Positions 21,848 through 31,428 of a stretch of 64,000 bases of DNA are shown here, piece after piece. A program made the position numbers and the translations under genes. How positions within the stretch are numbered: the stretch's first letter is position 1; every line of letters starts with the position of its first letter. The DNA lies in the NCBI GenBank assembly GCA_964016985.1, contig OZ024821.1, positions 123,812,035-123,876,034 on the forward strand, given 5' to 3'. The notes under the pieces were generated by a model. The model worked only from the letters and a program-made list of their open reading frames with translations, had not been told where the DNA came from and searched no databases. Source of the DNA: Anodontia alba. Its lineage: Eukaryota; Mollusca; Bivalvia; Lucinida; Lucinidae.

Positions 21848-21950
21848 CCCAGCAGACACGTCTATAAAACGTCGCCTCAACGTCGATGCAACGTCATGAC
21901 GTTGCATCGACGTTGAGACGACGTTGTATAAACGTCATGTGCCCGCTGGG
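21848..21950. mobile_element. CCCAG palindrome family 2 (CAACGTCG core)
   Basis: The centre is a perfect palindrome: CCTCAACGTCGATGCAACGT, CATGACGTTGCATCGACGTT and on. The ends are CCCAGCAGACACGT and GTCATGTGCCCGCTGGG. Length 103 bp. No coding capacity. Confidence 0.85.
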
Positions 21951-22097
21951 CAATGACTGCGCAGAACGAAGGCCCTTATAAGTACAGCCTGTCAGTCAAA
22001 CTGGAAGAGGACATTATCCTATTTCATATGTTTGTTTGGTTAACCTTACACTCTCTGAACTAATTCAAATGACTAATAGGTATTTTTTTACCAGATA

Positions 22098-22456
22098 CAG
22101 TCGAACCTCAATGGCTCGAACATCTTTGGGACCATGAAAATTCGTTCGAGACATGGTTAGTTCGAGCCACTGAGGGTTAATCATGGCACCAGTTCAGGAA
22201 GCAAATAGCGATAATTTAGGGAAATCTTTTCGATTTTCTATACAACGATTGTATGTTGAGTGTACTCATAAGAATCGCCTCGACGAGGCGATTCTAATGA
22301 GTACACACAACATACAATTCCATGATAAAATAAGAAAAAAATCCCTACATATTTGTTTTCTTGAGCTATTGGAAGAATTTTGTAGGGACTGAAAAAAGAG
22401 TTAGAATCATCCACGGTAAATGAGCCATCCGTGTTCGAGCCATTGATGTTATACTG
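22098..22456 (+). mobile_element. Tigger-like MITE (family B), complete copy with intact palindrome
   Basis: It starts CAGTCGAACCTCAATGGCTC after TA and ends ATTGATGTTATACTG before TA. Inside, TTGTATGTTGAGTGTACTCA, AGAATCGCCTCGACGAGGCG and the complement form a palindrome. Inverted CGAACATCTTTGGGACCATG/GGCACCAGTTCAGGAAGC arms give a second foldback. TAAAATAAGAAAAAAATCCC follows the palindrome. Confidence 0.85.
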
Positions 22457-22502
22457 TAAAAGGTTATGAAATTTCATGCAGTTTACATGGTATGTCAAAA
22501 CA

Positions 22503-22562
22503 TTTTTTCTGCGTTGAATCAACGTTGAATCGACATTGTTTTAACGCTGTGTGCCAGCTGGG
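22503..22562. mobile_element. CCCAG palindrome family 2, half copy
   Basis: TGCGTTGAATCAACGTTGAA, TCGACATTGTTTTAACGC and TGTGTGCCAGCTGGG match the right half of the copy at 28157-28241. The left end is missing. Confidence 0.6.
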
Positions 22563-22671
22563 AAGATTACATGACTAATTTTCTGACTGGTAAAATGTTT
22601 TGACAGCAAATACACGGGTAATGAGACATAATGTCTTTTAACCATTAGGTCATAAGCCCTTGCTGAATATG

Positions 22672-22925
22672 TACGAGGGCCAGTCAATAAGTAACCAGCC
22701 TAGATTACTTACTTACCGCTTCTTTGTCTATGATATTACCCTCTAGCATGATACATTTGGCCTAAAGGTGTTACAATGTCATCCTCCCAGAACTGAAGAA
22801 CCGGGGGCCCTTTAAGTCAACTGACTTATCAACGGCTAGCCTGACTTCTTGATCGGACCGGAAATGGCGTCCACAGATACCTTTGTTTTAAGTTCGGGAA
22901 CAAAAGATCATCACGTAGTGATTAA
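22672..22925 (-). pseudogene. Mariner transposase 3' fragment
   Basis: On the minus strand the frame reads RSDQEVRLAVDKS followed by KGPRFFSSGRMTL, the type of C-terminal end seen in mariner transposases. It ends at a terminal-repeat-like TACGAGGGCCAGTCAATAAG (22672). The reading frame changes just upstream of this stretch and a stop interrupts it. The catalytic domain and the other end are absent. It is a different subfamily from the mariner at 52564. Confidence 0.6.
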
Positions 22926-22942
22926 ACAGATTCCTCAGCAAA

Positions 22943-22992
22943 CGGCGTAGACCCTGATGAGACGGCTCATCAGGATCTACACGGCTTGCCAT
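22943..22992. repeat. Palindrome of the CAGATCAG family
   Basis: GGCGTAGACCCTGATGAGACG and GGCTCATCAGGATCTACACGG are inverted with no loop. Weaker half copies lie near 25658-25690. Confidence 0.65.
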
Positions 22993-23257
22993 TCGGTTTT
23001 GATTTTCGGCGGATGCCCCTATTTGTACAACTGGACTTGTCCAAATTCATCAAAGATGGAGGAATCCATTTAAGAAACTCGGGTATAATTTCATATCAGT
23101 TTCGCACTACAACATCCATTGAAATCTTTGCAATTGTGGACCTGCATTGTCGTTCTAAAGAAGATCTCCTTTACAGTTTACTGCGCCATTTGTTCACGGA
23201 TTGTGATACTTATGATAGGAATGAATTCTTTACTTCTGATGACCAAAAACGGTTTAA
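22993..23257 (+). CDS. Unrecognised coding-like open frame, cut by a MITE
   Basis: The frame that opens at 22986 stays open for about 90 codons up to the family A MITE at 23260. It has mixed composition (for example LHCRSKEDLLYSLLRHLF and DRNEFFTSDDQKRF) unlike the low-complexity frames nearby. I do not recognise a domain. It could be the upstream part of the Penelope-like element that starts on the other side of the MITE, or an exon fragment. The start is not defined, since the first ATG lies in a palindrome. Confidence 0.3.
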
Positions 23258-23259
23258 AC

Positions 23260-23538
23260 CATCACGAAAACATGCCTATATATTTTTGACCCCTTAAACC
23301 CCACTTTTATATAGTAAAACTGGGATTTACAGGGGTATTCATTATTTTTCTTATTTCTGCTCAAAACATAAATTGTGGATACTCGTTAGAACCGCCTCGT
23401 CGAGGCGGTTCTAAGGAGTACTCACAATCTATGTTTTGAGCAGAATCCTGAAAAATATCAGATTTTTTTTATCTGAAAATTTTCATTTTTCTGGTGGTAA
23501 AATTTTCAGTATATTTGAATAGGCGTGTTTTTGTAATG
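23260..23538 (+). mobile_element. MITE family A, copy 3
   Basis: The ends CATCACGAAAAC and GTTTTTGTAATG are inverted. It holds the AAACCCCACTTTTATATAG stem-loop and the AACCGCCTCG palindrome. Flanks TTAAAC and CTTTGG show no duplication. It separates two coding-like stretches. Confidence 0.9.
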
Positions 23539-24114
23539 CTTTGGTTAGATTTTTGCATTAGATTTGGCACTAAGTTAGACAGACAAATGGTGGGAATTCC
23601 GATGGGTACTAATTGTGCTCCTCTTGTAGCAGATTTGTGTTGGTTTTGTTATGTTATGAAAATGATTTTATGATGTCTCTTACTGATGATACATGTACAC
23701 AAGCTGATATCATTAAAGCTTTTAACTCAAATTCCAAATATTTGGACTATACTTTTGAATATCAACAATCCATACTGAGAAGGAATAGTTACTCAAATTT
23801 ATCCTAATGAATTGCAGTTGAACAAAGGTAATTCTACTGATACAGAAATAGAAAGGAAGGCAACGACCAAGAATCGATACAATTACCTAACACGTCCAAG
23901 ACACCAAAGGGAAAACAGGACGCACTTAAAGCAACGGCACCACAATCAAAACCCTACAAGCAGAAAGCCAAATGGACAGTTTCTTTCCCAAAATTGTCCA
24001 AACGGCTATCCAAAATAAAAGTTTCTGAAGGACATACGTGCAAAGATATACAATGAGAGAAATAGTAAATCACAGCAGAAGCACCGCCTTGGAACGGTCA
24101 GTAAAAATATCACT

Positions 24115-24190
24115 AGGGTGGGGTTAGGTTAGGGGTTGCGTGTGTGTGTGTGTGTGTGTTGGGGGTGGGGGCAGGGCGGGGGGTGGTGAT
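24115..24190. repeat. GT microsatellite and G-rich tract
   Basis: GGGGTTAGGTTAGGGGTT, then (GT)n at 24140-24160, then a G-rich run. It lies inside the retroelement remnant. Confidence 0.8.
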
Positions 24191-24336
24191 GCTTAAATCG
24201 ATTTTACGTAGCCACAAACTTCATGATGATTTTGATTTTGACAAAGTCAGTTTCCCGTTTTTGGATGGTGACGGTCCTCGTGCCCCTTCTTATGGTGTTT
24301 ACATTTCTTAGCTTATTCGGTTTGCTAGAGTACCTA

Positions 24337-24443
24337 CCCAGCTAGCATTCTACGTAAATCTACATCGGGCCGTCATCGGCCCGTCAGCTACCCTGACGGG
24401 CCGATGACGGCCAGATATAGATTTACGTAGAATGCTGACTGGG
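24337..24443. mobile_element. CCCAG palindrome family 1, with 5-bp target duplication
   Basis: It is a 107-bp near-perfect palindrome: CCCAGCTAGCATTCTACGTA, CATCGGGCCGTCATCGGCCC, GTCAGCTACCCTGAC, then the complement ending in CTGGG. ACCTA lies directly before (24332-24336) and after (24444-24448). Removing the element and one ACCTA joins the retroelement codons in frame (V-P-N-H-L-A-D-F), which supports the borders and the duplication. Confidence 0.9.
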
Positions 24444-24549
24444 ACCTAATCATTTGGCTGACTTTAATGCTCGTAACAAAGCTCCAACAGGGATATCGGT
24501 ATCATAAACCTAGGAAAGCTTTTTTTCTAAGTTTTATCGTTGACAATAC

Positions 24550-24656
24550 CCCAGTAAGCATTCTACATAAATCTACAGCGGGCCGTTATCGGCCCGTCAG
24601 GGTAGCTGACGGGCCGATAACGGCCCGCTGTAGATTTATGTAGAATGCTAGCTGGG
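24550..24656. mobile_element. CCCAG palindrome family 1, second copy in the retroelement
   Basis: CCCAGTAAGCATTCTACATA, CAGCGGGCCGTTATCGGCCC, GTCAGGGTAGCTGAC and the complement, 107 bp. Flanks AATAC and CCGAA show no clear duplication. It sits 106 bp after the first copy. Confidence 0.85.
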
Positions 24657-25280
24657 CCGAATTGATCTCTAAATACGATACCGGACTAAAACACTTCTGC
24701 TGCAAGGCCTATCGGAACCTAAATTTTATAGGGGCTTAGTGTATAACTTTAGAAAAAGTTTTAGGAAAACCTGAATTGTCTGACCATTTTAGTAAATTTG
24801 TCATATGTTATAAACAAAAGGGTATAACATTGATGTCATAAAACAGTCTGCTTGCTCAGCGGTTAATCCATTCTCTGTTGACCACTTGGCTTATCTCTTT
24901 AATTGCACACCGGCGGGTCGGGGCTCAGACTCTTTGATGAAAACGACTTAAAAACTCTTCATTAGATGGTCTTGACCGGTATGTCTGTTTCTCGATTCAC
25001 CAGGGTTCAATTGGCGGTTTTCTTTTGCTCCAGCTTTCCAATGATGTTGTTTAACTATCCAGGGGTCTCTAATTGTCTCAACATGTTGTTTCTGTTGCGT
25101 CATCATATTTGCTTCATTATAGGTTATAACTGTGATTTATCTGTTGCCTGTAATGATTCATGGTTGAATTAGAAGACTTGCACACGGACCACAAAAATAC
25201 ATGTTTTTACCACTGAGGGCGAGGGTTGGGTCCTGTAAAGCTAGCTTAACACCTCACTCCCCAAAAGTGTTTCATTACTG

Positions 25281-25388
25281 CCCAGCGGGCACATGACTTT
25301 AATACAACGTCGCATCAACGTCGATGCAACGTCATGACGTTGCATCGACGTTGAGCCGACGTTGTATAAACGTCATGTACCCGCTGGG
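25281..25388. mobile_element. CCCAG palindrome family 2 (CAACGTCG core)
   Basis: It runs from CCCAGCGGGCACATGACTTT to AACGTCATGTACCCGCTGGG, with the core palindrome GTCGATGCAACGTCATGACG. Length 108 bp. Confidence 0.85.
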
Positions 25389-26319
25389 TGGCCGTTGCAA
25401 GGCGGTACTTCCATTGTGGTACTTTTTGTTAATTGTTATGTTGTATTTTACTTCAAATTCAGGTACGATTGTGTGAGCAATGGTATCAGTGCCGGGTCAT
25501 TTATAGATAAGATACTCGTATCGGATGTTAACCCTTTCACCCTTGTGTTTCTGAAGTTGAGTCTTCTATCGTTGAATCTGGTCGGAACAATTGTCCAAAT
25601 AGGGGTCTCATAAAAAAAAAAAAGTCACCCCCCAAAAAAAGAATGGTAAACGTTGTGAACCGTCCCATCAGGATCTACACTGTTTGCAAAAACGTCTTTC
25701 GATCTGCTGGACTAAAATGATTCTTTAAACATGTCCAGTGATGCAAATTTTGCCCTTCGTCTAATCTTAAATACAGTCCTGTAATTTGTTACCCACTTTT
25801 TAAAAGAAAAGCAGGCAAGGGAATATATAAAAAGTTATCCCATGGATATGGGTCTTCTGTATCATCGGGTAAACTTCTGGGTTTGGGGTCTAAATAGCAG
25901 TTCACTGACAGGAAGTAAGGTCAAAAGTTTATTTACATGTACCTCTGGTATACAGCAAGAGAGTCAATATAGGCCTAATTTTCAGTGGGAGATTAACTAT
26001 CCATTTGAGCAAATTCGACATATTACATATAAATGTTAGATAGGAAATTTTACAGTTGTTGAAGTATTACAGTGAAAAACAACTCAGATCATGAAACGCA
26101 GCACAACAAAATTTATACTTTTTTTTGTACAAGGGTGGAGTTAGGCTAGTTACTTATTCATTCACCCTCGCATATTGACTAGTGGCGTTAATACAACAGT
26201 AATAGGTACCTTTGCCATCACATTTCACTCTACTTTTCTTCTTTGGCATGGATATATCCAGACCATCATCACTAACTTGATTACGTAGCTTGCCGTAATT
26301 ATTAATTATCGTATTTATC
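25389..26319. other. Non-coding stretch
   Basis: No gene or complete element is recognised. Short open frames at 25362-25613 and 25842-26039 have no recognisable domain. Confidence 0.4.
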
Positions 26320-26524
26320 TTAACCGTTCTCCTACTGAACCTGGACATTACCGGCCTTTGGAAACAGTGTAGATCAAGACCAGTTGGACTAGAAGCCAAC
26401 TGATCTGAATATGTACTGTTTGTTTTGAGCCCGTGAATTTATATCAACAATCTGGGTTTAGTAATCTGATTGGCTGGCAATAAGAAGTAGGCGTGACATC
26501 TTAATTTATTCAACATGACAAGGA
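26320..26524 (-). mobile_element. MITE family E, minus-strand copy
   Basis: TTAACCGTTCTCCTACTGAA on the left and TTCAACATGACAAGG on the right correspond to the ends of the copy at 6255. AGCCAATCAGATTACT and the AGTTGGACTAGAAGCCAACT palindrome match internally when reversed. Confidence 0.75.
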
Positions 26525-26836
26525 GTAAATATTTGGACAGACTTATTACTTGTGGTAACAAAGGTTATTCATCTTGCACCATCGGACATATCACCAAGTG
26601 GTCAAAGGACTTGTTCAAGTTTTACAATAAGTATGGTACATATGTATATGCGCTATGCGAATGTTTAGGGTATACCATTTTAGGCGCTTTTTACGTAACC
26701 CTTGAAGGGACAAAGTGTTTCTTTTTTTTATCTTGTGGCAACAATATTATGTAGCTGCCTCAATTCATTGTACTAAGGTAACAACCCATTACGCCGTTGT
26801 CTCCACTTGTCTTCAGACAATATACAATTATTGTCT
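26525..26836. other. Non-coding stretch
   Basis: An open frame of 79 codons (26515-26754) begins inside the adjacent MITE and is not supported as a gene. Confidence 0.4.
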
Positions 26837-26965
26837 ATTGAGGCATTGGATATGACGTGATATCTACCAGAGAATACCAATATTGACCGAGGCGGTAGCC
26901 GAGGTCAATATTAGTATTTAATGGTGATTATTAACGTCATATCCAATACCTCAATAGTCAACATT
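26837..26965. mobile_element. Short inverted-repeat element (GACCGAGGC core)
   Basis: TATTGAGGCATTGGATATGA on the left and TCATATCCAATACCTCAATA on the right are inverted. The core AATATTGACCGAGGCGG with GCCGAGGTCAATATT is a second palindrome. The GACCGAGGC...GCCGAGG core recurs at 28914-28940 in the TIR element of intron 1. Confidence 0.75.
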
Positions 26966-27039
26966 TGTGCTCTGAACCAGTGAAAATCAACCTATTTATA
27001 ATTTATTTATTTATAACCAGGCTAATTAAACATACAACA

Positions 27040-27195
27040 AATTGATCATATTTCTCTTGATATTTTTCTCCAGAAAACAGGATTCGACATTTCCTACGAA
27101 ATATCAAAAACTTGTTGCCTGGAAAAAAAATAGTAAGATATTTCAGTATGTCTTCTGCTGAAACTTTTACCCGGCATGCTACGAGTTAATGATAA
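27040..27195 (+). mobile_element. MITE family D copy, shortened
   Basis: ATATTTTTCTCCAGAAAACA, GATTCGACATTTCCTACG, AAATATCAAAAACTTGTTGC, CTGGAAAAAAAATAGTAAGA and GTCTTCTGCTGAAACTTTTA plus CCCGGCATGCTACGAG. Confidence 0.6.
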
Positions 27196-27239
27196 GCAGA
27201 TGTCATAAAATACTTAAGGGAACATACCCACTTGCAGGG

Positions 27240-27345
27240 GTGACATCTATAAAGGAGTCTACCCTAAAAGGAAATAATGTTTTGAACAAATTCTTTCCTT
27301 TTAGAGAAGATCTCTTTTTAAAAGGGCATTGGTGTGAGGAAACAC
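27240..27345. repeat. Palindrome family G
   Basis: AAAGGAGTCTACCCTAAAAG and CTTTTAGAGAAGATCTCTTT are outer arms. GGAAATAATGTTTTGAAC and CAAATTCTTTCC are inner arms. Confidence 0.6.
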
Positions 27346-27524
27346 AAACAGAAAATCAAAAAAGCTGTTTCCCCTTGAAAAGATGGCGGAAAATCTACTA
27401 GAGGTGTCTCTTTAAGGAAAAAAAATATTGGTTTTAAAATTCGAAGTATTGCAGTGCCGTAGCCAGAGGAGAATTATTTCTACGCACACCGAGAAAAAAA
27501 TCTTGAAAACTATGCCGAGACCCG

Positions 27525-27605
27525 CTTCCAAAATATGGGCTACTCTTAAAGGAAAGAATTTGCTCCCAATGGGAGCAAATTCTTTCCTTTAACAGTAGCT
27601 CCTAA
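27525..27605. repeat. Palindrome family G
   Basis: TAAAGGAAAGAATTTGCTCC and GGAGCAAATTCTTTCCTTTA are perfect inverted repeats around CAAT. GGGCTACTC and AGTAGCTCC are the outer arms. Confidence 0.8.
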
Positions 27606-27931
27606 GATAAAAACGCAAAATATTTGATGTTAATGCCACTTTGCTATAAATATTTTTCTTACGAATGTTACGCAGATGCGTAATGTCTGTAATGAGCGCT
27701 CGCCGATGTATTGGCTAGTAAATATGTGATATGGGATAATCAAAGTTGTGAAAAACCTGAAGGGCGCTTCTAATGTGCCCCCACAACATATGCTACATTA
27801 GTTTCCACATGTCCCACCCTGATGGACTTCAGCGACTTACATGTAATAATTCTAAGTGCGTTTTCCTTTCTCTGAAAATTTAGATGATTTATCGATTCAC
27901 ATAATACTTTCAGTGATTAAACTGTTTATAA

Positions 27932-28126
27932 ATGGCAGGAAGCATGTCAGATGAAGAGTCTTCTCCAAGAAGAAAGTCAGATTCAGAGGCAGGAAGCCAT
28001 AGGGGTTCAGTACCAAAACGAAGAGTACCAAAAGGAATAAAGAAAAGAAAGGCCAAATCGCCCGTGAGGGCAAGGACACCATTGCCTTTCTTCGAGAAAG
28101 ATCAATATACTGACCTTGAAATAGTG
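27932..28126 (+). CDS. BTB/POZ-domain protein, exon 1 (residues 1-65)
   Basis: First coding exon of a three-exon gene. The ATG at 27932 follows an in-frame TAA directly upstream. ATG at 27944 (residue 5) is an alternative start. Residues 1-27 are Ser/Glu-rich. Residues 28-48 (PKRRVPKGIKKRKAKSPVRAR without its last letter as a 20-mer) are very basic and look like a nuclear-localisation stretch. Residues 57-65 (DQYTDLEIV) begin the BTB fold: a D-L-x-hydrophobic strand. The exon ends before the donor GTAATG (28127), phase 0. Without splicing the frame would run on to 28207, into a palindrome, giving a 91-residue truncated product. A splice acceptor-like TTTAG at 27878-27882 suggests a 5' UTR intron. 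BTB proteins dimerise and often serve as adaptors. The role here is not known. Confidence 0.8.
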
Positions 28127-28156
28127 GTAATGTACAACTGTAGTCAACAGCATCAT

Positions 28157-28241
28157 CCCAGTAGACGCACAACGTCGATTCAACGTCTTACGTTGAATCA
28201 ACGTTGAATCGACGTTGTTTCAACGTTGTAAGTCTGCTTGG
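28157..28241. mobile_element. CCCAG palindrome family 2, in intron 1 beside the donor
   Basis: CCCAGTAGACGCACAACGTC and the right end ACGTTGTAAGTCTGCTTGG are inverted. The core is GATTCAACGTCTTACGTTG and GAATCAACGTTGAATCGACG. It starts 30 bases after the exon 1 border. Confidence 0.75.
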
Positions 28242-28279
28242 ATAGTCGTAGATTTTGACAGAGTTAATTCATACACGCC

Positions 28280-28460
28280 TGTCCCCTTCTGAATAGGGTT
28301 CTACTCTAAAATGAAAGAAGCTGTTCCCAAAGGGAGGAAGCAAAGCAAAAGCCTTTAACAACTTAAGCTCATGCACACCAAGCCCTTTCCGAAAAGGGGT
28401 CTACTCTGAAAGAAAGCCCCAAAGGGACTCTTTCAGACAGGGGGCTAAACACTTTCCACA
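28280..28460. repeat. Palindrome family G, two diverged copies
   Basis: CCCTTCTGAATAGGGTTCTA...CTGTTCCCAAAGGGAGG and CCCTTTCCGAAAAGGGGTCT, then GAAAGAAAGCCCCAAAGGGA, share the family words. Confidence 0.5.
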
Positions 28461-28819
28461 GTTAACTTCTGTCTGCCAATCCCTTCTGGAAAAAAAAATC
28501 TTGTCTTCAATATGGAATTTCAGCAATAGTCCTAAAACTTGGACTGGATGGCTAGCAATGCAGACTATGTTCAGACTGCTTCTGAATCTAGGTCTACAAT
28601 GTATGACCCAATACTAAGGATCATTGCGGTGTGGCACATGTTGGCTGTGATAAATGTTGGTGCGTCTGAAGTGATATTACTACATGTGTTTCTTCGTCTT
28701 ATTATATTGCTTATCAATTTTAAGTGTTTATTAAAAATTCAGTAGTTCACGATTTTGTTTTATGTATAAAAGGGGAACCAAGAGTAAAAAAGCTCGGTAT
28801 AATAATAATATAGATATCA

Positions 28820-30834
28820 CATTCCTAAGAGGGCGATAGTATATATTTATTTCATGCCTGTTTGTGGAATAGTCAAAACTGCCCGAGGTGCCGTGGACAG
28901 CTCAATGAACTATTGACCGAGGCCGGAGGCCGAGGACAATAGTACATAGAACTGTTTACGGTTTCACCAAAACATCGAGCTGTTAACGGTTTCACCAAAA
29001 CATCGAGTTGTTATCCCCGCGCTTTTCGAAGAAAAAGCGGGGCTATTGTTATACCCCCATCCGTCCGTCCATCCATCCGGCCAGCCGTCTGTCCGCACGT
29101 CCGTCTGTAATGTCACACCGTTGCTCCTAGACCATTTAAGCTAGATTCTTGAAACTTTCAAAGATGATAGCCCTATGGATAAGGACTGGAAGAACACATT
29201 CTAAAATCTGATGTGACCTCGTCGGGGGGGGGGGGGGGTGCAGGGCCAGAGGGTGTGGCCCCGAAGGGTCCAAATTCATTTTGTACAAACATAGTCATGT
29301 TGCGTATCAAATCGAAGGTTATGAAGAGTAGAATACAGTTGTGCAAAACTGTTGCCCCCCGGGGGCATGTCTGGGGGTCACTAGAGGTCAAAAAGTAGGA
29401 TTTTGAGTCCTTTTTCTTTGATTGTCACCCAACTCCTCTTCGGCTTTTTTAGCTAGAACCTTGAAACTGTCACAGGTAATAGCCCTATAGATGAGTACTG
29501 AAAGAACGCATTCGGAATTTTGATGTGACCCCTGGGGGCAGGGCCAGGGGGTGTGGCCGGAAGGATCCAAAATTCATTTTGTACAAACATAGTCATGTTG
29601 CATATCAAATCGAAGGTTATGAAGAGTAGAATACAATGGTGCAAAACTTTTATCCTTGGCGGCGGCGGGGGAGGGGGGGGGCATGTCTCGGGGTCACAGG
29701 AGGTCAAAAAGTAGGATTTTGGGTCCTTTTTTTAATGTCACCCAACTCCTCTTCGGCTTTTTTTTAGCTAGAAAATTGAAACTGTCACAGGTAATAACCC
29801 TATGAATGAGGACTGGAGGAACCCATTCGGAATTCTGATGTGACCCCTGGGGCCAGGGCCAGGACCCCGAATGGTCAAAATCCATTTAGTTCGAATATAA
29901 TCATGTTGCATATCAGATCGAAGGTTATGAAGAGTAGAATGCAATGGTGAAAAGCTTTTATCCATTTTTTTTTTTTTTTTTTTTTGGGGGGGGGGGGGGG
30001 TGGGGGTGGGGGGGAGGTGGGGCCTGGGGCCAGGGCCTGGGGTGTGGCCCCGAAGGGTCAAAATCCATTTTGTTCGAACATAACCATGTTGCATATCAAA
30101 TCGAAAGTTATGAAGAGCAGAATACAGTGGTGCAAAATGTTTGCCACGGGCGCATGTCTGTGGGGTCACTAGAGGTAAAAAAGTAGGATTATGGGTCCTA
30201 TTTTTTGATGGTCACCCAACACCTCTTAGGTATTTTTAGCTAGAACTTTGACAGTCACAGGTAATAGCCTAATGAGTGAGGACTGGAGGAATGCATTTGC
30301 AATTTTGATGTGCAGGGTGCTATGCGATGGCGCTAGCGCGGGGGTATGCGATGGCACGCCATCGACTTGCTCTAGTTTACTGTTTACGGTTTCACCAAAA
30401 ACAGCCATGACTCGGAAATAACTGTTTATTTTACTCAAGTCATGCTAAAACATTATTGATTTAGCCAGTGAACGCTGTTTAAATTGGCACGTGATGTCGA
30501 CACGTCAACGTCATTTCCGTGACAATTTACGTCACAGCCGTACCGCTTTTGCACTGGGTTAAAATGGGCGACGTAATCAACTGTGGTATAGTCAAAACTG
30601 TTGAAAGGCTGGTGACGTCAACATTGCGTGATTTCGTTGACGTAGCTCCGACGTAGCGCGCAAATTAAGTAAAAACAGTCTAGAGAGACAAAACTATTTC
30701 ATTGAGCTGTTTAAAGTAGGTGCGATAGTAATAAAAAATGTCACCCTTCGGAATATGATTAACGACCTCGGCTTCGCCTCAGTTGATAATCATATTCTTC
30801 GGGGTGAGATTTCACTATCGCCCTCTCAGGAATG
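28820..30834. mobile_element. TIR element of about 2.0 kb, host of a nested Helitron
   Basis: CATTCCTAAGAGGGCGATAG on the left and CTATCGCCCTCTCAGGAATG on the right are inverted, one mismatch in 20. Inside are GACCGAGGCCGGAGGCCGAG (28916), repeated CTGTTTACGGTTTCACC words at 28951, 28981 (diverged) and 30378, and GACCTCGGCTTCGCCTCAG near 30764. Without the nested insert it would be about 650 bp. No transposase is seen, so it is non-autonomous. Confidence 0.7.
29014..30375 (+). mobile_element. Helitron-like non-autonomous element with VNTR core
   Basis: It begins TCCCCGCGCTTTTCGAAG (hairpin with AAAAGCGGGG) directly after an A and ends GCTCTAG directly before a T, the A|T target and TC...CTRR termini of Helitrons. 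The stem CGATGG/CCATCG with loop CACG (30349-30364) ends 11 bases before the 3' end, the usual Helitron position. The core has about four units of 310 bp (GTCACCCAACTCCTCTTCGG, GTCACAGGTAATAGCCC, CCCCTGGGGGCAGGGCCAGG, TTGCATATCAAATCGAAGG). Poly-T/poly-G tracts lie at 29966-30015. No Rep-helicase is present. Confidence 0.75.
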
Positions 30835-30851
30835 AAATATTTATATAATAT

Positions 30852-31400
30852 CAGTGTCTCGGTGGCTCAGTTGGATGCGCCGTCCCACTGGAGACCAGGA
30901 GGTCACGGGTTCGACCCCCGCCGAGGTCGGCAACATTCTTTCGTGGAGATTGATCATGAAATATTTTCTACGGTCATTCTCTCCCTTCCGCTGATTCAAG
31001 AAGGGCAGTTGTCAGTTTCTGGCGAAAGAATGTGCACAATACTGGTTTACCGCTTAGATCACTAAGCCTACCTATCTATCTTCTCATAGTTCAAAACCCT
31101 CTTACGAGTATTATTTGAATGTGCTGCGCATGGTGTGTTAGTAAGAGAAGAAAAAGTGAGATAGTGTAGCATAAAAGTGCAAAATTATGGTGAGCATAGA
31201 TGATAGGTTTAGTGTTAGGAAGAAGAGTTTAAAAGCAAGATAAAAACAGTATATGCCTAAGGGAGTGTATGGTTGATCATGCTGACTCCTTGTTTGAAAG
31301 AGTCAAGCCTGTCCAGTAAACGTGTGGTTAGGTAAACTGACCGCGCTCGACGTCACCTCATTGGGTTGACTGGCCGTAAAATCTCAACACAAACAAACAA
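30852..31400 (+). mobile_element. tRNA-derived SINE, plus strand
   Basis: The head has a consensus box A, TGGCTCAGTTGG (30859), and box B, GGTTCGACCCC (30907). CTCGG/CCGAG can form a short acceptor-like stem. The anticodon arm does not fold, so it is tRNA-derived and not a tRNA gene. The 3' end reads GTTGACTGGCCGTAAAATCT then AACACAAACAAACAA. Length of about 550 bp is long for a SINE, so an internal insertion is possible. Confidence 0.7.
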
Positions 31401-31428
31401 TCAGTGCAATAGCCCTTTTATTTTATAG

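Larger units (their letters stand above)
23539..25175 (+). pseudogene. Penelope-like reverse transcriptase remnant
   Basis: In order, the fragments read FGTKLDRQMVGIPMGTNCAP (23560-23620), YENDFMMSLTDDT, ADIIKAFNSNSKYLD, PNELQLNKGNSTDTE, then after unrelated sequence DGDGPRAPSYGVYISQL (24260-24310), VP/NHLADFNARN across an inserted palindrome, ELISKYDTGLKHF and PELSDHFSKFVICYK. The VGIPMGTNCAPL stretch is the reverse-transcriptase region I associate with Penelope-like elements. The expected catalytic YLDD reads YLDY here. Frameshifts and stops are frequent and two CCCAG palindromes are inserted. The remnant is dead. Family assignment is from motif memory and could be another RT clade. Confidence 0.65.

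Noticed and set aside
29768..30169. 133-codon minus-strand open frame
   Set aside because: Pro/Lys-rich translation of poly-G/poly-T inside the VNTR core of the Helitron-like element. Its sub-peptides repeat with the tandem unit.
30852..30926. Possible tRNA gene
   Set aside because: Box A and box B are good, but the anticodon stem does not pair and the sequence runs into a SINE-type body and tail.
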